This document shows, one piece after another, positions 57,334 to 64,000 of a stretch of 64,000 nt of DNA; the first letter of the stretch is position 1; every line of letters starts with the position of its first letter. The stretch is from Plasmodium relictum (Eukaryota > Apicomplexa > Aconoidasida > Haemosporida > Plasmodiidae). The notes under the pieces are model-generated. The model saw nothing but the letters and a program-made list of their open reading frames with translations, ran no database searches and was not told where the DNA came from. The position numbers and the translations under genes are program-made. Location: contig NC_041681.1 in assembly GCF_900005765.1 (NCBI RefSeq), positions 248,001-312,000 of the forward strand. The letters are read 5' to 3'.

Positions 57334-58636
57334 TCAAATAGAATGAACCCCTTTTTTAATAATATATTCAATGTATAACTTATATATGGATGATACAAAA
57401 ACAAGAAGACTACTAAATGAAACATAAATTAGATAATCAAAATATGATTCTGGGTTTCTATAAGCACTATTTAAAATAGACAAAATATAACCGTTAAATT
57501 CTAAAGTTATAAATTTTCTTCCCTTTTTTACTTTATTAATAATTTTATCTGCAGCATAGTCTGAATTAAGGGTATTAGTTAAATTTTCTAATTTTTTCGT
57601 AACATTTGGTTTTTTAATATTTTCTTTAACAAAACCAGGTGTATCAATTGATGGTAAAAAAGCATTTACAATGTGAATATTGAAATATTTTAATTCTTGA
57701 TCTAATATATATGTATATGTCCACATTGATGATTTACTCATTAAATAATAAGAAAATCCATATATTGGGTATAACACTCCTTCAGTGTTTATAAATAGAA
57801 TTAAGCCACTTTTTTTTTCTTTCATACTAATTATAACCCTTGACATAACATCGATATTACCATATATATTTGTATTAACTGTATATATTAAATCATGCAT
57901 TTGTAATTTATTATATTCTCCAGTACTTACATAAGCAGCATTGCATATAAGAACATCAATATCATTTTTTTCTCCTAAATTTTTTTCTTTTTTTATTATT
58001 TTTTTTTGTTTTCTATATCTAGTATTATTTGCTACAATACAACTTTCTTCATTTTCTTCATTATTTAAACTGTTATTTGCTAATATATTATCAAATGCCT
58101 CTTCTATTGATGCCTTTATGCTTAAGTCACACTTAATGATATTTATCTTAATGTCAAAAAAATGATTGCCTTCTTTAGTTGATTCTCTTTCTATTTCCTT
58201 TAATAATATTTGTTTTGCTTCTTTTAATTTATCTATATTTCTAGACATCAAAGTTAAAATTTTGGGTTTTTCTTTTATAATTCTTTTTGCTAGAGATAAA
58301 CCCAAACCTTCAGAACTCCCTAAAAAGTAAGAATATAGAAATAAAAAATATATAACAATTATGTATTAATATAAAGCGTGAAAAATACAAAAGGTAAAAT
58401 TATTTTTAAAATTATAAACCTATGATACAAACATGCTTTCCACTTAAATTATAATTTATTTTTGCCGTTTTATAATTTGTATATTTAAATTTAAAGATCA
58501 AATAAATTAATCCTAAAAGTGTTAAATAGAATATTACAAATATATTTAAGTAAACATTTAAAGGGTTCCTATAATTTATAAAGAATAAAATTAATAATAA
58601 CTCAAAATATATGTATTTCCTAAAAAGATCAAGCAT
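57334..58636 (-). CDS. KDSR: 3-ketodihydrosphingosine reductase (short-chain dehydrogenase)
   Basis: Two exons, 58420-58636 and 57334-58319, join in phase to give 400 residues. The first in-frame ATG is at 58636; the frame is open to about 58726 without an ATG, so a 5' exon is possible. The enzyme makes dihydrosphingosine from 3-ketodihydrosphingosine with NADPH on the cytosolic face of the ER. Hydrophobic N-terminal helices (about 10-60) precede a Rossmann fold whose GSSEGLG nucleotide loop (73-79) is built across the intron. CNAAYVSTG (198-206) replaces the usual NNAG, and the catalytic YLMSK is at 264-268. The usual catalytic serine position is Thr251 in FINTEG. PSIDTPGF follows the active site as in human KDSR (PPDTDTPGF). 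A hydrophobic anchor lies near the C-terminus. Confidence 0.88.
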
Positions 58637-59765
58637 ATTTCTAAAGCTAAAAACTAATAGAAAAATTAAAATAATTAAAAAAAAAACAAACAATACAATC
58701 ACGATAATAATATTTATCTTAAATGCCTACATGCATAATTTTTTAAGAGTAAAAATTTTAATATATTTTATTTGATCATAATAAAAACTGTAAGTTTATA
58801 TGCTAATTATATACCTTGTTATTTTTCTTTTATTCTGTTTTATGCTTTTTTTATTTATTTATTTATTTTTTCTTTTCTTTTTTTAAATTGTAATGATCAC
58901 TTATTATTTAATTATTTATGAAAATGATGTATATGACGATTATAATCTAATATTTATTATTATTATAAATTTTTTCTTTTTTTTATACATAATACTAATT
59001 TATTATTAACTCATCTTTTTTTATGTAGTTTTATTTATTTTACATAAGTATTTTTTTTTTCATTTTTCTTTTTTCCTTTTCTTTTTTTCAAATCATATAT
59101 CATTCACAAAAACGTGTTTCCTTTACTTAGATGAAATTATAAAGAAATAAAAAAAAATACTAAATATATATAGGAGAATAATCATACATATTTTTCATTT
59201 TCATAGTTGTTCAACTAAAAAAAATTAAAAGATTTCATTTTATATAATTAGAAAAGAAGTATTCTTTATATTTCAATAAATCATTCCAAAACATATAAAA
59301 TTTTTTATTTTTTTATTAACTTTTATCCTTTAAACACATTAATATATATCTATTTTGTTTTAAACTTTTTTAATTTTTATCACAATTAAAAATTAATGTA
59401 GATTTTATGTCGTTTCTTCTATTACTATTAAAATAAAAGGAAATACATCGAAAAAATACTCTAAATTAAAAAAAAATTTAAATTTATTAAATGAATAATA
59501 ACGAACAAAAAAAAAAAAAAAAAGTAAAACAATATATTCTTTTGTATAATTTATTTTTTTTTTTGTTCAAAGGAATATATTTATATACATATATATTTAA
59601 TAATAATAAAATAATATACATAATATTAAAAGAAAAAAAAATAAATAAAAGGATCAAAACACATTATAGTTTTAAAAAGAAAAAGTAAAATAATATGCAT
59701 CATATTAAAAAAAAAAAAAGTAAAACATAAAATAATAAATAATATATACTTAAAAATATTAGTTT
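58637..59765. other. Promoter region of the KDSR-like gene
   Basis: This gap between two minus-strand genes is T-rich. The first 90 bases continue the KDSR frame without an ATG and may be coding if an upstream exon exists. Short plus-strand frames near 59.5-59.7 kb are Lys-rich noise. Confidence 0.5.
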
Positions 59766-62756
59766 TTATTCATTTTCTGATTCCTTTTTTGCAGTTAAAT
59801 TTTTAATAGATTTAATTAAATATTTACAATTATCTACTAAAACTTTGTTTAATGGAATGATTTCTAAAATAGTATAATTTTTTTTTAATTCATCCATATG
59901 AGAAGTCATATAAGCTTTAACACGAAAAAAAAATTCATTTAATTTTACTTTTTCTATTATGTCAAAATTTTCAATATTTTCTTGTGAAATATACTCCTGC
60001 CTCAGCTTCATAAACTCATCAGCAGATAATCCATTCATAATTGTTTTTGCGCAATTAGCAAAAGCAGAAGCTCTTAATGAGTCAGTATCGTCAGTAATTT
60101 TTAAATTAATAGAATAATTATAAATTGGAATATTATTTTTGTTACATTTAGAACAATACATTGATTCTTCCGAATTTGGGGATGAATCTATATCATCTTC
60201 AACTACATTAGTAGTCATCTTTTTGTTGCAATCAGGGCAAGCTGAATAAACAGGAATAGAATTATAAATATGATCAATAAAACCAAAAGTTGTAAAAATG
60301 ATACCCTTTCCTGATAAGGTATCTTCATTTGCTAAATTAACATCTTTTTTTATTTCTTCAATTGTTTTTTGAGTTTCTAAATTAAAGATATTGGTATTTA
60401 AATTGATAGAGCTGCAAACACTTTTCTTATTATCTATCCACCAACTTTTTAAAAAACAAGCCTTTTCAATATCAGGATTAATCTCAATTTTTGTTTTTGG
60501 ATGTGATTCTAATTTTTTTCCTTGCCATTCTCCAATTTTTAAATACTTAAAACAAATAATACAATTATCTTTTAAAGCATTTTCTTCTACTTTTAAAGCA
60601 TGCTCCCCCCATAATGTGACATTTATTGTTTCATTGCTATCATCTATTATAACTAAATCTCTTTTTTCCTTATATTGCCCTGTTTTTTTTATTAGCACTT
60701 GAATTATTTCTTGAAAGCTAAATACAACACCAATGACATCAACTAAAGATCCTGTGTTCATATTTTTGATATTATCAATTGATGAAAAATTATAAATAAA
60801 TTTGGGAATGCTATCATTTTCTTCTAATAATTCTATAATGGAATTCTCATCTAATGTAATTTCACAATCATGCTTTAGAGTATTAAATTTTTTGTTTGCC
60901 GATTTTATATTTCCTTTACTTATTTTATAAATTTTTCCTACTTCTAAAAAATCATACCATTTGTCCACTGCTTTCCCAAAAAAATTTGCCTTTATTTCTC
61001 CATCTTCATCACATAATTCTATATTGAATACTTTTCCTTCTTTATTAGCAGAAAAAAATTTTCTTATATTATCTTTAGATTGAACCCTTGCTTTAATAAT
61101 CCACTTTGATGAATATTGAGACAATTTATTTATAGGCATTAAAATTCCTTCATTTATTTTTATTACAGCATTATTTTGATATGGAGAACACTTTCTAATA
61201 TTCCTATTTAACGCATTTTCCTTTAACATTTTGTCATTTTTTTTATCCATTACATCGTTGTCATGTAATTTCTCTTTTGCTTCATACAAATTATCAAAAC
61301 TTCCGCTTTTTATTTTTTTCATTGCATCTTCATTATTTAAACTAGAAAATAAAATTTCTCTATTATTATTTTTATCAATAGGGGAATATCTTTCATTTAA
61401 TGATTCATCGCTTCTACTTATTTTTACTAAATTATTCTGCTTGTGATTGTTTGTATTTGCATATATCTTTGATTCTTCTTCATTATTACTAGAATAATTC
61501 ATCTTTTTATTATAATATAAATCTTCTTTTTCTTCCACATACTTATGCATACTTGTTTTATTATCATATTCTCTATTGTAGTTATTATCATAAGTATTAA
61601 AATTATTTCTCGAATTCATTGAGTTATTATTTCTATATTCATTTGTCCTTTCCTGTTCATACAACTCATTTTCATAAAAATGATTAGGGCTATTATTACC
61701 AATATTAGAACTATTTTTTATATTTTCTTGAAAACTATTTTCTTCTCTTAAATTATTTATATTTCTGTGAATAGGATCATAATTATTAATTCTATTTCCT
61801 TTAACATTTCTATTTATGTTATGGCTATTTTTATTATAATTTTCATTATCAGATGAGTTATTATCGATATAATTATTTGTGTTCATTCTGTTATACACAG
61901 ATGTTACTTGGCAGGAGACTGGCTTTTTTTGAGAAGATGGTATAATTTCTTTTTTATTTTCATAATCATTAAAATTAGATGAATAATTATTATAACTAGA
62001 GTTTTCATTATGCATAAAATTTCCTCTATTTTGTGATTGCATCTGATTTATCATATATTTATCATTATTTTCTACTCGAGTATCATGATAATTTTTTGAA
62101 TTTTCATTATAATTTGAATTGTAACCTTTTAACTTATGTTCCTTTGAAAAATTATCATTTGGTGTACGATAATTACCATAACTACTTCTTAAATTATTCT
62201 CATTATATTCATTTGACTTATCATAATTTTTGGAATTATTTTCATTATCATATTCTCTTGATTGATAGCAAATATTTCTTGAGTTATTTTCATTATTGTA
62301 TTCATTTATATGAGAATAATTTCTTGAATTATTATTTTCATTTTGTGAATTTAAAAGAAAATAAGAAATACTTTGTAAATGGTACTTTTTAAACAGATCT
62401 TCAATATCAAAATCATCGATATTTAAAAAGATTGTAACTTTTTTAGCTAAAATGAAAAGCTTTCCATAATAATTAGTAATAGAAAAATTTTCAATTCTAA
62501 TCATTTTTTTTACATACGAGGTAGCTTTACCATTATCATCTATACCTAAGTGTACAATAGCATAATATTGAGGTGGTATTGACCCATCTATTACTTTTAA
62601 AAAAGTTTGATTTGCTCCTGCACTCATCTGACTAAAACAAATCAAATTTATTTCCGAATTTAACCATTTCGATGTTTCCTCTGAGTTGGGTTGTGTAAAA
62701 AATTTATATATAAAATTAGGTGTAGCCTTTGATAAAATCTCTTCGTTTTTATTCAT
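59766..62756 (-). CDS. RPA1: Replication protein A large subunit (RPA1/RPA70)
   Basis: This single-exon gene encodes 996 residues. RPA coats single-stranded DNA in replication, repair and recombination. Residues about 1-115 form an N-terminal OB-like domain (PPQYYAIVHLGIDD... then a YGKLFILAKKVTIF strand) resembling the protein-binding RPA70N. Residues about 135-480 are Asn/Ser/Tyr-rich with degenerate Y-x-N-E-N-N-S-R repeats. DNA-binding domain A begins near 531 (VIKINEGILMPINKLSQYSS), with aromatic-rich strands at WIIKARV and KANFFGKAVDKWYDF. Domain B covers about 650-770 and includes VTLWGEHA. Domain C contains the zinc ribbon CPDC (840-843) ... CSKC (868-871) and the trimer-forming C-terminus. 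All essential domains are present; the excess over human RPA1 (616) is the Asn-rich linker. Confidence 0.96.
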   Translation of the reverse strand: MNKNEEILSKATPNFIYKFFTQPNSEETSKWLNSEINLICFSQMSAGANQTFLKVIDGSIPPQYYAIVHLGIDDNGKATSYVKKMIRIENFSITNYYGKLFILAKKVTIFLNIDDFDIEDLFKKYHLQSISYFLLNSQNENNNSRNYSHINEYNNENNSRNICYQSREYDNENNSKNYDKSNEYNENNLRSSYGNYRTPNDNFSKEHKLKGYNSNYNENSKNYHDTRVENNDKYMINQMQSQNRGNFMHNENSSYNNYSSNFNDYENKKEIIPSSQKKPVSCQVTSVYNRMNTNNYIDNNSSDNENYNKNSHNINRNVKGNRINNYDPIHRNINNLREENSFQENIKNSSNIGNNSPNHFYENELYEQERTNEYRNNNSMNSRNNFNTYDNNYNREYDNKTSMHKYVEEKEDLYYNKKMNYSSNNEEESKIYANTNNHKQNNLVKISRSDESLNERYSPIDKNNNREILFSSLNNEDAMKKIKSGSFDNLYEAKEKLHDNDVMDKKNDKMLKENALNRNIRKCSPYQNNAVIKINEGILMPINKLSQYSSKWIIKARVQSKDNIRKFFSANKEGKVFNIELCDEDGEIKANFFGKAVDKWYDFLEVGKIYKISKGNIKSANKKFNTLKHDCEITLDENSIIELLEENDSIPKFIYNFSSIDNIKNMNTGSLVDVIGVVFSFQEIIQVLIKKTGQYKEKRDLVIIDDSNETINVTLWGEHALKVEENALKDNCIICFKYLKIGEWQGKKLESHPKTKIEINPDIEKACFLKSWWIDNKKSVCSSINLNTNIFNLETQKTIEEIKKDVNLANEDTLSGKGIIFTTFGFIDHIYNSIPVYSACPDCNKKMTTNVVEDDIDSSPNSEESMYCSKCNKNNIPIYNYSINLKITDDTDSLRASAFANCAKTIMNGLSADEFMKLRQEYISQENIENFDIIEKVKLNEFFFRVKAYMTSHMDELKKNYTILEIIPLNKVLVDNCKYLIKSIKNLTAKKESENE

Positions 62757-63699
62757 TTTTTTTGTTTTTTTATCTTTTCAATTTAAAAAAATTTATAAAA
62801 TTCCAAAAAATGCATTTTTACATATCCACATATATCTATATATCAATTAAAGATATATAAATATAGCTTCATATTAATACATTAAAGAATATTAAAATAT
62901 TTTCAATTATTAGAAAAATATAAATAAATTATTTTTCTTTTATTTGCACAAATGAATATTTAATACATATAAAATGTATTAGTGCTTTTACATTAATAAA
63001 TATTTAATTTTGTTTTTTTTGTTTTTTTGAAATATATATTTTTAAAAAATTAAAATAAAATTAAAAAAAAAGTATATATATATATATAGAACTGAAATAA
63101 AAAAATGATACCTAGTTTAATTAAATATATAAAAAGAATTTCCTTTAAATAATTGTGTATATGTATGTATAATAGCTTGAATTTACTATTTATTAGTTAT
63201 TAAAGTAACTTTATATATTTTAATATTTAACTTTTTTCTTTTTTATAAATAATAAAAAAGAATTAATAGAAGTAAATTTTGAAAAAATATAAGAAAAAAA
63301 AAAAAAAATTTTTTTTTTTATTATTTTAATATATGTACTAAAATTAATTTTAAAAAATATATTTTAAGAATTACACTTAAAATTAATAAAATCATAATTT
63401 ATAGTAGAATTTAAAATAAAATAAGATAAAATAGTAACTATTCGTGTAACTTTAATCTTTTTTTTCATTTTCAAAAATGATCTTTAAAAAAATTGACAAA
63501 GAACTTAAAAAAAAGACCAAATTAATTAGTAATTAAAAATGAAATACAAGATTGAAAAATATCTAAAATGGATATAATTAAAAAAAAAAAAAAAATAAAT
63601 AAATAAAAATATAAAAAAAAACATAAAAATGCATATGCACATATAGAATACAAAAAATTTAAAGATATATTATTATAGTTGTTATTTGAAATATATATA
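62757..63699. other. Divergent promoter region, RPA1 and the edge gene
   Basis: A/T-rich DNA with (TA)n near 63074-63087. I see no gene. It separates RPA1 (minus) from the gene starting at 63700 (plus). Confidence 0.6.
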
Positions 63700-64000
63700 A
63701 TGTTTTTTTATTTTTTACACATTCTTCTTTGTGTAATTTTTTTTATTCATGTGAATGACACCAACTGCTTAATTAAAATTAACAAGGTAAATATAATATA
63801 TATATATATATGTTTTAAAAAATATATATCTTAATTTTTTACTAATATATATTCATACATATATAAAATATATCTTCTCTTTAAGGATATATGCTATATA
63901 AGCCATACACTTAAAAAAAAAAAGATAATACCATTTACTCGTCCATTATATTCTAACAATGTATCAAAAAATTATTTAGAGATAATAAAAAAAAAATTAG
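63700..64000 (+). CDS. 5' end of a probable apicoplast-targeted (bipartite leader) protein, cut by window edge
   Basis: An ATG at 63700 opens a 29-codon exon (63700-63786) that is a clean signal peptide: MFFYFLHILLCVIFFIHVN, then DTNC. It ends at AAG followed by GTAAAT. The intron is 99 bases, ending CTTTAAG at 63885. The second exon (63886 onward) stays open in the matching phase to the window end and reads DICYISHTLKKKKIIPFTRP and on: basic, Ser/Asn/Lys-rich, almost without acids. A signal peptide exon split by an intron from a basic transit-like segment is the usual form of nuclear genes for apicoplast proteins. A secreted protein of another kind is the alternative. The mature protein lies beyond the window, so its function is unknown. 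Confidence 0.6.

Noticed and set aside
59491-59688. Lys-rich 65-codon frame with an ATG on the plus strand
   Set aside because: It is built from A runs and lies in the promoter region of the KDSR-like gene; nothing suggests a real product.
1-64000. Transposons, viral remnants, tRNA or rRNA genes, CRISPR arrays
   Set aside because: None seen: no reverse transcriptase, transposase, integrase or capsid-like frame, no terminal repeats, and no G+C-rich cloverleaf-like island of tRNA size that I could recognise by eye.

Overview
This window looks like a stretch of a nuclear chromosome from a malaria parasite (genus Plasmodium). The DNA is extremely A+T-rich. Coding regions are full of Asn/Lys/Glu-rich low-complexity inserts, introns are short with GT..AG ends, and the gaps hold poly(dA:dT) and (TA)n tracts. 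Two marker genes are diagnostic: perforin-like protein 1 (PLP1/SPECT2) and sporozoite invasion-associated protein 1 (SIAP1). The order FEN1 - SIAP1 - PLP1 - secreted protein - organellar Kae1 - large protein - PRP31 - SOF1 - methyltransferase - DnaJ - ketosphinganine reductase - RPA1 matches, from memory, part of P. falciparum chromosome 4. The very low G+C even inside genes would suit an avian-malaria species such as P. relictum or P. gallinaceum, but the species is an inference.

Layout. 0.5-3.4 kb: a fidgetin/spastin-type AAA ATPase and a small unknown gene, both minus. 6-11.8 kb: two plus-strand coiled-coil proteins, the second with a TEX9-like C-terminus. 12.6-19.1 kb, minus: a five-exon ZRANB2-like splicing factor, a three-exon unknown protein and FEN1. 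22.4-33.4 kb, an invasion/traversal block: SIAP1 (plus), with a zinc-peptidase-like HEIGH...EDFAE signature; PLP1 (minus, eight exons rebuilt here); and a small secreted acidic protein (minus). 35-37.7 kb: a five-exon organellar Kae1/TsaD. 38.3-44.2 kb: a 1,974-residue secretory-pathway protein resembling nuclear-pore gp210. 45-49 kb: PRP31 and SOF1, divergent. 50.4-56.7 kb: a METTL13-type eEF1A methyltransferase and a mitochondrial-type DnaJ, divergent. 57.3-62.8 kb: 3-ketodihydrosphingosine reductase and RPA large subunit, both minus. At 63.7 kb the first two exons of a probable apicoplast-targeted gene run off the edge.

Functional themes are DNA replication/repair (FEN1, RPA1), RNA processing and ribosome assembly (ZRANB2-like, PRP31, SOF1), translation quality (Kae1, METTL13) and host-cell traversal (SIAP1, PLP1). 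Candidate ApiAP2 sites fit the expected stages. TGCATG elements, the AP2-Sp-type sporozoite motif, lie upstream of SIAP1 and PLP1. Three TAGCTA elements, the AP2-O-type ookinete motif, lie upstream of the small secreted protein.

I saw no tRNA, rRNA, CRISPR or mobile element. Gene models were spliced by eye from GT/AG sites, reading-frame phase and family motifs. Several genes start at an internal ATG because the open frame extends further upstream without one.
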